Shown one piece after another: positions 1 through 5,857 of a stretch of 5,857 bases of DNA (within the stretch, counting starts at the first letter, position 1; every line of letters starts with the position of its first letter). Source of the DNA: Bacteroidales bacterium UBA1064 (GTDB lineage Bacteria > Bacteroidota > Bacteroidia > Bacteroidales > Tenuifilaceae); NCBI GenBank assembly GCA_002316235.1, contig DCDD01000003.1, forward strand, positions 1 through 5,857, read 5' to 3'. Both the position numbers and the translations under genes were made by a program. The notes under the pieces are model-generated. The model worked only from the letters and a program-made list of their open reading frames with translations, searched no databases and was not told where the DNA came from.

Positions 1-421
1 AGCCCTGAAGGGGCGGAATAGGTTTGAAATGAAGAGCCTGGAGAGTGTGTTGGCGGTGCAAGTAGCGGCTTTCCCAAAGAGCTGTTCAGATTCTTTGCAT
101 CGCAACGGGGGAAAATGATATTTTATACTTCATCCTTTATAGCTTAACCCTTACCTGTTTTATCCAAACAAAGTATTAATATGGTTAGCTGACAATACGA
201 TACGATTTGGTGTTTAATCCCGGAAGTTATCGGATGAACCCTGAAGTCCCCCTTATGCAAATTCACATTGCTTGGCTGCGACGAGCACGCCAGTAACGCC
301 CTGTTGTTCATTTGTTTTTGCCGGTTGTCCTATATAGGTGTTTCATTTCAACAAGTTATTTCTTAACGCAACTCGTTTCCTATCCAAATTTCTAACTTTT
401 TGAAAAAATGTTCGTGTTGAC
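1..421. other. Gene-free stretch, no supported gene
   Basis: I see no convincing gene here on either strand. All six frames are broken by frequent stops. The longest candidates are a 55-codon frame on the minus strand (311 down to 144) and a 29-codon frame on the plus strand (29-118), and neither resembles a protein family I know. The stretch holds a GC-rich hairpin at its left edge, a perfect 10-bp palindrome CCTATATAGG at 329-338, and a second copy of the octamer CCCTGAAG at 239-246 (the first is at 4-... in frame with the edge hairpin, reading CCCTGAAG from position 3). It may be plain intergenic DNA or decayed repeat sequence downstream of a gene lying off the left edge. Confidence 0.6.
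2..14. repeat. Possible REP-like hairpin at left edge
   Basis: GCCC (2-5) pairs with GGGC (11-14) around a five-base loop, followed by CGGAATAGG. From memory, short GC-rich hairpins of the form GCCCTGAAGGGGC followed by GGAATA or GAAATA are scattered between genes in many Bacteroidota genomes. Only one copy is visible here and the window starts at its edge, so its repeat status is an inference and its true left border is unknown. Confidence 0.25.
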
Positions 422-452
422 TTGAAATATTGATTCCGGATTAGTACATTTG
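422..452 (+). promoter_or_regulatory. Bacteroidota-type promoter for the L31 unit
   Basis: A -7 element TACATTTG (445-452) matches the Bacteroidota sigma-ABfr consensus TAnnTTTG exactly. A TTG (422-424) lies 20 bp upstream, within the usual 19-21 bp spacing for the -33 element. Transcription should begin near 458-460, giving a leader of about 150 nt before rpmE2. A second TTG at 417-419 is spaced less well. The call rests on motif match only. Confidence 0.65.
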
Positions 453-467
453 CAGGCTGAAACGAGC

Positions 468-554
468 ATGGATTTATCCCGAAAAATACGAGGAATTGTC
501 CGGCTGATGTTGATGTTAGGAGAATATTTGGAAGGTGAGCAGTTAGTCTCTTAA
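468..554 (+). CDS. Candidate 28-residue leader peptide upstream of L31
   Basis: An ATG at 468 opens a 28-codon frame ending in TAA at 552-554. The product begins MDLSRKIRGIVRLM and has a basic, hydrophobic first half (R5, K6, R8, R12 with L/I/V/M between) and an acidic second half (three Glu around residues 19-24). It would form an amphipathic helix. The start lies only about 9 nt after the predicted transcription start, and no clear Shine-Dalgarno precedes it, which is normal for this phylum. It ends 55 bp before rpmE2. I do not recognise the sequence. It could be a regulatory leader peptide, a free small protein, or chance. A frame of this length arises easily at random, so confidence is low. 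Confidence 0.2.
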   Translation: MDLSRKIRGIVRLMLMLGEYLEGEQLVS

Positions 555-574
555 GTAGAATATTACGTGTAAAC

Positions 575-594
575 TATTATAGCACTGCATAATA
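575..594. promoter_or_regulatory. AT-rich dyad just upstream of rpmE2
   Basis: TATTAT (575-580) and ATAATA (589-594) are perfect inverted repeats separated by 8 bp, ending 15 bp before the rpmE2 start. The dyad could be an operator or a weak leader hairpin near the ribosome binding region. It does not match the usual Zur palindrome, which would be the obvious candidate for a zinc-independent L31. In such AT-rich DNA a six-base dyad can be chance. Confidence 0.2.
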
Positions 595-609
595 TTAAAA
601 TTTAAACAG

Positions 610-879
610 ATGAAAGAGGGAATACATCCGCAAAATTACCGATTGGTGGCATTCAAGGACATGTCGAATGATCATGTTTTTATCACCAAGTCGGCTGCAA
701 ATACAAAGGATACCATAGTTATTGACGGAGTTGAATACCCAATGGTAAAGGTGGAAATATCCAATACCTCACACCCATTTTACACCGGTAAAATGAAGCT
801 GGTTGACACTGCTGGTCGCGTTGACAAATTTATGAACCGCTACAAGAAGCACATGGATAACAACAAAGCCAAGCAATAG
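610..879 (+). CDS. rpmE2: 50S ribosomal protein L31, type B
   Basis: This is a structural protein of the large ribosomal subunit that contributes to the bridge between the subunits. At 89 residues it has the usual type B length. Family signatures are GIHP (4-7), YRLVAFKDMS (10-19), the SNTSHPFYTGK block (51-61) and GRVDKFMNRY (69-78), followed by a basic tail. It contains no cysteine, so it lacks the zinc-binding CxxC of type A L31; this defines the zinc-independent form. The ATG at 610 gives the family-typical N-terminus, and the preceding DNA is A-rich without a Shine-Dalgarno, as usual in Bacteroidota. It appears monocistronic: its own promoter lies upstream at 422-452 and an intrinsic terminator follows 25 bp after the stop. 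In bacteria with both types, type B is often induced by zinc starvation; whether this organism also has type A cannot be seen here. Confidence 0.96.
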   Translation: MKEGIHPQNYRLVAFKDMSNDHVFITKSAANTKDTIVIDGVEYPMVKVEISNTSHPFYTGKMKLVDTAGRVDKFMNRYKKHMDNNKAKQ

Positions 880-904
880 CATTATTTTGTTCCTTTTTTA
901 GGCT

Positions 905-930
905 ACCCCTGCACTGCGTAGGGGTTTTTT
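905..930 (+). terminator. Intrinsic terminator after rpmE2
   Basis: ACCCCT (905-910) pairs with AGGGGT (920-925), extended inward by a G-T and a C-G pair around a five-base loop. Six T residues (925-930) follow directly. It lies 25 bp after the rpmE2 stop and upstream of the next promoter, so it should isolate the ribosomal protein unit from the kinase operon. Confidence 0.85.
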
Positions 931-973
931 ATTGGTTCGTTGTAAATTAGTCTATCTGTGATTTTTAAATTTT

Positions 974-1004
974 TTTGGAAACTAAATGCTACCTGCTAAT
1001 TTTG
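974..1004 (+). promoter_or_regulatory. Promoter of the kinase-regulator operon
   Basis: TTTG (974-977) and TAATTTTG (997-1004) are separated by 19 bp and match the Bacteroidota -33 (TTTG) and -7 (TAnnTTTG) elements exactly. Transcription should start near 1011, giving a leader of about 40 nt. A run of seven T (970-976) overlaps the -33 element. It lies just past the rpmE2 terminator, so the two-component genes have their own promoter. Confidence 0.75.
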
Positions 1005-1050
1005 TAGTTGTAATTGATTTACCAGTTGGGGCAATGGTTAAAGGATAAGC

Positions 1051-1782
1051 ATGAATGGCTGCCTTTTTTTTGAGATTTTTACCGTAGCTATTACGATGGT
1101 AGCTGTTGTGCTTGTTTTGGCCTATAGACGGCTAAAGCGCAAGTATCTTCGCCTGGAGCAACAGCTTTTGCTTTCGCAGCTAAATCCTCATTTTGTTTTC
1201 AATTCTCTAACTGCTATTCAGAGCTACGTTTTCCGCAACGAGGCCCATCTGGCCAGCAAGTACCTGGCTAGTTTTGCCAAGCTTACCCGCCTAATACTCG
1301 AAAATTCACGCTCCGAGCTATGCTCAATTGAAAATGAGGTTGCAACCCTCGAACACTACCTCGAGCTGCAATCCCTGCGTTTCAGCAACCGTTTTGACTA
1401 CTCCATTTATGTTGATGAGAAAATTGATGCCGACAGCACGCTAATTCCTCCCATGCTCACCCAGCCATTTATCGAAAATGCCATCGAGCATGGATTTAAT
1501 GGTATAGAAGATAGGGGAAGATTAACAATAAGCTACCTCTACCTCGATAAGCATCATGTTGAAATTGAAGTCAAAGACAATGGTGTGGGGATTAAAAGGT
1601 CGGAGCAAGCAAACCCGGCTTCTGGGAAAGACCATCTTTCGCTTGCAACTGAAATAACCCGGGAGAGGCTTAAAAACATCAGACACTATAAAAGGCTGAA
1701 TATAATCTTGACGCTTGTTGACACCGGTAGTATTGATCCCAAACAACATGGCACGCTGGTCAAATTTAAAATTCCCATTTAA
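1051..1782 (+). CDS. LytS/YehU-type sensor histidine kinase, no sensor domain
   Basis: This is a membrane-anchored histidine kinase that should phosphorylate the regulator encoded directly downstream. One transmembrane helix spans about residues 5-24, followed by a basic, coiled-coil-prone linker (25-42). The His_kinase domain (PF06580 type) starts near 40: LNPHFVFNSL (44-53) carries the phospho-accepting H47. The HATPase domain has its N box at 138-148 (QPFIENAIEHG, key N143), a G1 box DNGVGI (176-181) and a final HGTLVKFKIP (233-242) as the G2 region. At 243 residues it is very short for a sensor kinase and has no recognisable periplasmic or cytoplasmic sensor domain, so it may sense the membrane or rely on a partner protein. 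AAGGA (1041-1045), five bases before the ATG, is an unusually good ribosome site for this phylum and supports the start. Codons 5-7 contain a run of eight T. The ligand is unknown. Confidence 0.92.
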   Translation: MNGCLFFEIFTVAITMVAVVLVLAYRRLKRKYLRLEQQLLLSQLNPHFVFNSLTAIQSYVFRNEAHLASKYLASFAKLTRLILENSRSELCSIENEVATLEHYLELQSLRFSNRFDYSIYVDEKIDADSTLIPPMLTQPFIENAIEHGFNGIEDRGRLTISYLYLDKHHVEIEVKDNGVGIKRSEQANPASGKDHLSLATEITRERLKNIRHYKRLNIILTLVDTGSIDPKQHGTLVKFKIPI

Positions 1783-1784
1783 CC

Positions 1785-2540
1785 ATGTTTACCGCCCTTA
1801 TAGTTGATGATGAGCTGAACTCAAGGCAGACGCTTGCCTACCTGCTAAGCCATTTTTGCCCAACAGTCAGGGTTATTGGAGAAGCTGAAGGAGTTGAAAG
1901 CGCCTACACCTCCATTCAAAAGCTAAACCCGGATATAGTTTTTCTCGATTTGCAGCTTGCCGATGGGAATGGATTTGACCTTCTTCGTATGTTTGAGGAG
2001 GTACATTTCATGCTCATCATTGTTACAGCCTACCAGGAATACGCCATTAGGGCATTCAAGTATTGTGCCCTCGACTACCTGCTGAAGCCTATAGATGTTA
2101 ACAGCTTGGTTGATGCGGTGGACAGGCTGCAACACTCGTTTTCGAGTCAGGAGGCAAACCGTAAGTTTCAGGTGCTACTCTCAAACACAAGCGCCTGTAG
2201 CAAAAAATGTAAAAAACTTGTTCTTAAGTCCTTAGAGGGACTACGGGTTGTAGAAACCGATGAAATTGTACGTTGTGAGTCGCATAACAACACCACCGAG
2301 TTCATCCTTACTACCGAGCAGGGTGTCATGGTGTCTAAAACTCTGAAGGAGTATGAGGAGCTATTAGCTCCTGAGGGTTTTATTCGCTGCCATCAATCGC
2401 ACCTTATCAACAAAAGGCATGTTAAGGAAGTTCTCCGATTTCCCTCACCTACCATAAGGATGGACAACGGCGATGAAGTGCCCGTTTCGGTTCGAAAAAG
2501 GGATATACTCAGGGCGATAGCCGGCAAACAAAATGGGTAA
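1785..2540 (+). CDS. LytTR-family response regulator
   Basis: This is a DNA-binding response regulator, the probable partner of the kinase whose stop codon lies 2 bp upstream; the spacing implies translational coupling. The receiver domain covers about residues 1-115: acidic pocket D8 and D9, phospho-acceptor D55 in FLDLQL, T81 in VTAY, and K101 in LLKP. A linker with C138 and C142 leads to a LytTR DNA-binding domain (about 144-248), with the family marks EIVRCESHNNTTEFIL (160-175), the FIRCHQSHLINKRHV block (199-213) and VPVSVRKRD (232-240). All key receiver residues are present, and 251 residues is the standard length for the LytR/AlgR group. It has no promoter of its own in the 2-bp gap and should share that at 974-1004. 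Targets are not shown by the sequence; the phosphate transporter gene begins 106 bp downstream and is a plausible one. Confidence 0.95.
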   Translation: MFTALIVDDELNSRQTLAYLLSHFCPTVRVIGEAEGVESAYTSIQKLNPDIVFLDLQLADGNGFDLLRMFEEVHFMLIIVTAYQEYAIRAFKYCALDYLLKPIDVNSLVDAVDRLQHSFSSQEANRKFQVLLSNTSACSKKCKKLVLKSLEGLRVVETDEIVRCESHNNTTEFILTTEQGVMVSKTLKEYEELLAPEGFIRCHQSHLINKRHVKEVLRFPSPTIRMDNGDEVPVSVRKRDILRAIAGKQNG

Positions 2541-2543
2541 TTG

Positions 2544-2571
2544 TTAATATTCACTTAACAATGTCTTAACA
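2544..2571 (+). promoter_or_regulatory. Three 11-bp-phased TTAA[C/T]A direct repeats, putative operator
   Basis: TTAATA (2544-2549), TTAACA (2555-2560) and TTAACA (2566-2571) are direct repeats whose starts are exactly 11 bp apart, one helical turn, so all face one side of the DNA. Tandem TT(A/C/T)ACA-like hexamers with about 5-bp spacers are the binding pattern of Bacillus PhoP, and 11-bp direct repeats are the general architecture of PhoB-family Pho boxes. The array lies in front of a phosphate transporter gene, about 42 bp upstream of its -7 element. An alternative is binding by the adjacent LytTR regulator, since the reverse complement reads GTTAAG, as in AgrA sites. The binding protein is inferred, not shown. 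Confidence 0.5.
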
Positions 2572-2613
2572 AAAGCGTAATCCCCCACGGCTAACCATTT
2601 TAACGGGCTATTT

Positions 2614-2621
2614 TATCTTTG
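2614..2621 (+). promoter_or_regulatory. Promoter -7 element of the PiT gene, no -33 element
   Basis: TATCTTTG matches TAnnTTTG exactly and would place the transcript start near 2628, about 19 nt before the ATG. At the expected -33 position (about 2590-2594) the sequence is CTAAC rather than TTTG. A good -7 without a -33 is what an activator-dependent promoter would look like, in keeping with the repeats upstream. Confidence 0.5.
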
Positions 2622-2646
2622 CTAACTATTTGTTAACTCCCTAACC

Positions 2647-4881
2647 ATGGAGATATACTACCTTATAATCCTTATTTTACTGTTCGTTCTGGCAATATCC
2701 GACTTAATGGTTGGCGTAGCCAATGATGCGGTAAACTTTCTGAATTCGGCTATCGGATCGCGTGTTGCCGCACGCCATTGGATTCTGCTGGTGGCTTCGG
2801 TTGGGGTGCTGGTTGGCGCGGTTTTTTCAAGCGGAATGATGGAGATTGCCCAGAAGGGGGTGTTCCGTCCCGAAAAGTTTTACATGAGCGAGATCATGAC
2901 CTTGTTCATGGCTGTGATGCTTACTGACGTTATTGTGCTAGATTTTTTTAATACTTTCGGTCTGCCTACCTCCACTACGGTATCACTGGTTTTCGAGCTG
3001 CTTGGCTCCGCAGTTGCCATTTCAATTTTTAAGATTTCAGAAAACAACGAAAGTATTGCCGATTTAGGTAGCTACATCAACACGGCCAAGGCGCTGGCTA
3101 TGATATCGGGGATTTTTATATCGGTGGTAATAGCATTTTTTATCGGCACAATTGTGCAGTACATTGCCCGGGTGCTTTTCACCTTCAACTACACCCGTAG
3201 CATGAAGTACGTTGGCAGTATTTGGGGAGGAATCTCCCTTACGGCCATTACCTACTTTATTGCCATGAAGGGTCTCAACAGCACCGCCCTGGTTTCGCCG
3301 GATACCCTGAACTTTATTAACCAGCACACCATGGTGATTCTCCTCCTGAGCTTTACCGGGTGGACCATTATTTTTCAGCTGGCCATATCCATCTTCAAAT
3401 GGAATATCCTAAGGTTTGTTGTGTTGGCGGGTACTTTTGCCCTAGCCCTTTCGTTTGCCGGTAACGACCTGGTAAACTTTATTGGCCCCACCATGGCGGC
3501 GCTCAAAACCTACCAGGTACACCTGGCAAACCCCGGAGTGGCACCGGACCAGCTGCTGATGACCGATTTGGCCGGTCCGGTCTCAACAAATACGCTTTAC
3601 CTACTAATTGCAGGATTGGTTATGGTGATTACCCTATGGACATCCCGTAAGGCACGAACCGTTACCAATACCGAAGTTGGACTGGCCAACCAGGATAGCG
3701 GGGCTGAACGTTTTGGCAGCACCCAGCTCTCCAGGTCTATTGTGCGTATATCCCGTTCTTTTTCTGAAGGTGTTGGGAGAATCACTCCACTACGCATTAA
3801 ATCATTTCTTTCCCGGAGATTCGATTTAAGTAAGGCTTTAGTGGTAAAAAACCCCAAGGATGCTCCTGCTTTCGATTTGGTACGTGCTTCTGTTAACCTG
3901 GTGGTTTCCAGCATTCTCATCAGCTTGGGAACTTCCCTAAAACTACCGCTTTCTACCACCTATGTTACCTTTATGGTTGCCATGGGAACCTCGCTCAGCG
4001 ATAGGGCGTGGGGAAGGGAAAGCGCTGTTTACCGGGTTACCGGTGTTATTACCGTGATTGCAGGTTGGTTCTTTACAGCTCTCATAACCTTTATCGTATC
4101 GTTTGTTGTTGCTGCTGCTCTTTTCTACTGGAAAGCTTTTGCCCTGGTAGGGTTAGCCATTCTTGCCGGTTGGCTGCTCATCAGGTCGAACTTAATTCAC
4201 CGCAGTAGAAATCAGAATAGGGATGTTGGTGCAGAGCTAATTACCGATAAGAGTGTTGTTGAAAAATGCACATTGGGGGTTAACAACTCCCTAAGAGATG
4301 TGGTTGAGGTGTTTTCCCAAACCATTGACGGGTTAACCTCCGAAAACAGGAAGCTGCTTAGAACGGTCAACAACCGCGTAGCTGACCTTAATTCTAATGC
4401 CAAAAATTTTAAAAACAACATCTATCAGACACTAAAGAAGCTGGAAGCCGATTCTGTCGAAACAGGCCACTACTACGTTCAGGTGGTTGATTACCTCAGG
4501 GAGATTGCCCATTCACTCTCGTTTATAACCGAGCCCAGCCTTAAGCACATTGAGAACCAGCACAAGGGGCTAACTACCGATCAGGCCATTGAGTTAACAA
4601 CCATCAGCAACCAGGTTTCGGATTTCTTTCAGGAGATAATGAAAATAATAAAGAATAACGACTTTACCGGAGTTCCACAGGTTGTAAGCAAGCAGCAGGA
4701 CATTCTTGACAAGCTTAACGAGGCAAGAAAAAATCAGGTTAAGCGAATTAAGCAGGGTGTAACCGGTACCCGAAACAGCGTTCTGTACCTCGGGCTCATC
4801 AACGAAATTAAGAATATCATGCTGCACACCGTTAACCTGCTCAAGGCTCAACGCGATTTCATTCTGAATAATGTTGAGTAG
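2647..4881 (+). CDS. PiT-family inorganic phosphate transporter with PhoU-like tail
   Basis: This is an inner-membrane phosphate permease of the PiT family (PF01384), which generally co-transports phosphate with H+ or Na+. The inverted-repeat family shows both signature halves: GVANDAVNFLNSAIGS (23-38) with GLPTSTT (105-111), and AGNDLVNFIGP (271-281) with LPLSTTYVTFMVAMGTSLSDR (433-453). About 11-13 hydrophobic helices lie in 1-331 and 407-513. Between them, 332-405 is a polar Ser/Arg-rich loop, probably cytoplasmic. Residues 515-744 are soluble and helical and resemble the PhoU/DUF47-like domain found on PiT proteins of this phylum; that assignment is by composition and length, not by a sharp motif. 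At 744 residues it is much longer than E. coli PitA (about 500) because of this tail. The ATG at 2647 begins directly with the first membrane helix; no Shine-Dalgarno is visible. The upstream gap has a -7 element and phased repeats, suggesting regulated expression. Confidence 0.93.
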   Translation: MEIYYLIILILLFVLAISDLMVGVANDAVNFLNSAIGSRVAARHWILLVASVGVLVGAVFSSGMMEIAQKGVFRPEKFYMSEIMTLFMAVMLTDVIVLDFFNTFGLPTSTTVSLVFELLGSAVAISIFKISENNESIADLGSYINTAKALAMISGIFISVVIAFFIGTIVQYIARVLFTFNYTRSMKYVGSIWGGISLTAITYFIAMKGLNSTALVSPDTLNFINQHTMVILLLSFTGWTIIFQLAISIFKWNILRFVVLAGTFALALSFAGNDLVNFIGPTMAALKTYQVHLANPGVAPDQLLMTDLAGPVSTNTLYLLIAGLVMVITLWTSRKARTVTNTEVGLANQDSGAERFGSTQLSRSIVRISRSFSEGVGRITPLRIKSFLSRRFDLSKALVVKNPKDAPAFDLVRASVNLVVSSILISLGTSLKLPLSTTYVTFMVAMGTSLSDRAWGRESAVYRVTGVITVIAGWFFTALITFIVSFVVAAALFYWKAFALVGLAILAGWLLIRSNLIHRSRNQNRDVGAELITDKSVVEKCTLGVNNSLRDVVEVFSQTIDGLTSENRKLLRTVNNRVADLNSNAKNFKNNIYQTLKKLEADSVETGHYYVQVVDYLREIAHSLSFITEPSLKHIENQHKGLTTDQAIELTTISNQVSDFFQEIMKIIKNNDFTGVPQVVSKQQDILDKLNEARKNQVKRIKQGVTGTRNSVLYLGLINEIKNIMLHTVNLLKAQRDFILNNVE

Positions 4882-4897
4882 TGGTCTTCCAGCATGG

Positions 4898-4936
4898 TCC
4901 CATTTAGCTTTCTTGCTGAAAAACATTATGGGATTT
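4898..4936 (+). terminator. Weak candidate terminator after the PiT gene
   Basis: TCCCAT (4898-4903) pairs with ATGGGA (4928-4933), enclosing a smaller TTAGC/GCTGA stem, and is followed by only three T. The large bulge and the lack of a U tract make it a poor intrinsic terminator. It may be a transcript-end hairpin or chance; no better terminator is visible in this 116-bp gap. Confidence 0.2.
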
Positions 4937-4997
4937 GCCAGCTTGCTAAAAGGTGTATGATTTGGAATTATGGACTATAGAGCATACATTTATCCGG

Positions 4998-5857
4998 ATG
5001 AAAGCCATTAAAGTAAGTTTTTGTACTACCTCAAATCTGATAACCGACCAGCGGATTCAACGAGCAGCTAGCACGCTTTCCAGGAATGGGTATCAGGTTA
5101 ACGTTTTTGCCCTCAGGAGGCATGGACTACCGAATGAAAAACCTTTTGAATTTGCAGTAAAGCGTTTTCGTTGTGTGTTTTCGGATGGTCCCATGTTTTA
5201 TGTCGAGTACAATCTTAAAATCTTAACCCGCCTTATTTTTACCCGCACTAGCTTAATATACTCCAACGATTTGGATACACTTCCAGGGTGCTGGCTGGCT
5301 TCAATTTTAAAAGCCAAACCTTTGGTTTACGATAGCCATGAGCTTTTTACCGAGATACCAGAGCTAATAGGGCATCCTGTTAAGAAACGTTTATGGGCCA
5401 TTGCCGAGCGGGTATGTATTCGAAGGGCAAAATGCGTCATTACAGTTTCAGAGGGTGTTGCCAAGGAGCTGAGCACCAGGTATGGAGTTAAGCCCGTTGT
5501 TGTTCGTAACTTTTCGGTTAAGCGTGATAAGTCTCCTTATAGGGATTTGAAGCCAACGTTGATATACCAAGGATCGTTGAATGTGGGGAGAGGCATAGAG
5601 CTCGCCATCGACATGATGGAATGGCTCCCCTGCTACCACTTACTGGTTATTGGAAGTGGCGATATAGAAATACCTCTTAGGCGGAGAGCTATTGAGCGGG
5701 GGCTAACCGACAGGGTTGAGTTTATGGGCAGAGTTGATCCGGACAGGCTACCCGATGTAACCGGTAGGGCCTGGCTTGGCTTATCGCTTGAGGAGGATTT
5801 GGGGTTGAACTACCGCCTTGCTCTGCCAAATAAGATTTTCGACTACATAGCCTCAGG
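4998..5857 (+). CDS. GT4-type glycosyltransferase, N-terminal part (cut by window)
   Basis: The first 286 codons of a GT-B-fold, GT4-family glycosyltransferase run off the right edge with no stop; the family is usually about 370 residues. Such enzymes transfer a sugar from a nucleotide sugar to a surface polysaccharide, lipid or other acceptor in the cytoplasm. The N-terminal Rossmann domain begins KVSFCTTSNLITDQRIQRAA (5-24) and carries IYSNDLDTLP (87-96), YDSHELFTE (111-119) and VITVSEGVAKEL (148-159). The C-terminal nucleotide-binding domain starts near 187 with LIYQGSLNVGRGIELAI (188-204), then LLVIGSGD (215-222), VEFMGRV (240-246) and LPNKIFDYIASG at the edge. In the usual E-x7-E position, the second acid appears as D282. 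The ATG at 4998 is chosen because it yields the standard first beta strand; the frame upstream is closed by a stop at 4947-4949 and has no other ATG. Donor and acceptor cannot be named. Confidence 0.9.
   Translation, partial: MKAIKVSFCTTSNLITDQRIQRAASTLSRNGYQVNVFALRRHGLPNEKPFEFAVKRFRCVFSDGPMFYVEYNLKILTRLIFTRTSLIYSNDLDTLPGCWLASILKAKPLVYDSHELFTEIPELIGHPVKKRLWAIAERVCIRRAKCVITVSEGVAKELSTRYGVKPVVVRNFSVKRDKSPYRDLKPTLIYQGSLNVGRGIELAIDMMEWLPCYHLLVIGSGDIEIPLRRRAIERGLTDRVEFMGRVDPDRLPDVTGRAWLGLSLEEDLGLNYRLALPNKIFDYIAS

Noticed and set aside
29..118. Plus-strand 29-codon frame starting ATG at 29; the same frame is open to the left edge.
   Set aside because: The residues do not resemble a conserved C-terminus, and the frame crosses the hairpin at the edge; too short to support.
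144..311. Minus-strand 55-codon frame (ATG at 311, TAA at 144-146).
   Set aside because: No recognisable family, mixed composition typical of translated spacer, and no promoter or ribosome site upstream on that strand.
575..594. Zur operator upstream of the zinc-independent L31.
   Set aside because: The dyad does not match the known Zur palindrome in sequence or spacing.
2540..2571. Terminator after the response regulator gene based on the 8-base dyad.
   Set aside because: The stem is almost all A-T pairs and no T run follows, so it should not terminate transcription; some read-through into the PiT gene is possible.
3597..3959. Minus-strand 120-codon frame inside the PiT gene.
   Set aside because: Entirely within a well-supported transporter gene, with a low-complexity Arg/Ser/Leu-rich product and no family resemblance.
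4594..4926. Minus-strand 110-codon frame overlapping the end of the PiT gene.
   Set aside because: Mostly antisense to the helical tail; no promoter motif or known family seen.
4961..4992. TTTG (4961-4964), 20 bp, then TACATTTA (4985-4992) as a promoter for the glycosyltransferase.
   Set aside because: The -7 element lacks the final G, and the start of transcription would fall on the ATG itself, requiring a leaderless message.

Overview
The window looks like chromosomal DNA from a member of the Bacteroidota, probably a Bacteroidales or Marinilabiliales-type bacterium. The evidence is the promoter grammar (TTG/TTTG about 20 bp upstream of TAnnTTTG, seen upstream of two genes), the near absence of Shine-Dalgarno sequences, a cysteine-free type B L31 protein, a short LytS-type kinase paired with a LytTR regulator, and a long PiT transporter with a PhoU-like tail. 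Genus cannot be assigned from the sequence alone. All supported genes are on the + strand.

Layout: (1) 1-421 holds no convincing gene; its left edge carries a small GC-rich hairpin resembling intergenic repeats of this phylum. (2) 422-930 is a ribosomal protein unit: a good promoter, a leader of about 150 nt with a 28-codon upstream ORF, rpmE2 (L31 type B), and an intrinsic terminator. (3) 974-2540 is a two-component operon with a clear promoter: a membrane-anchored histidine kinase with no sensor domain, then a LytTR response regulator 2 bp downstream. (4) 2541-2646 is a dense regulatory gap with three TTAA[C/T]A hexamers on an exact 11-bp period, followed by a -7 element that lacks a -33 partner. 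(5) 2647-4881 encodes a 744-residue PiT-family phosphate transporter with a C-terminal helical domain. (6) 4998 to the right edge is the first 286 codons of a GT4-type glycosyltransferase, cut by the window.

The most interesting point is the gap between the regulator gene and the phosphate transporter. The 11-bp-phased repeats look like a PhoB/PhoP-type operator, which would fit phosphate-starvation control of a Pi transporter. Their reverse complement also resembles the GTTAAG core bound by LytTR regulators, so the adjacent LytTR protein is a competing candidate. The sequence alone does not settle this. No wholly new system is evident; the rest is ordinary core-genome content.
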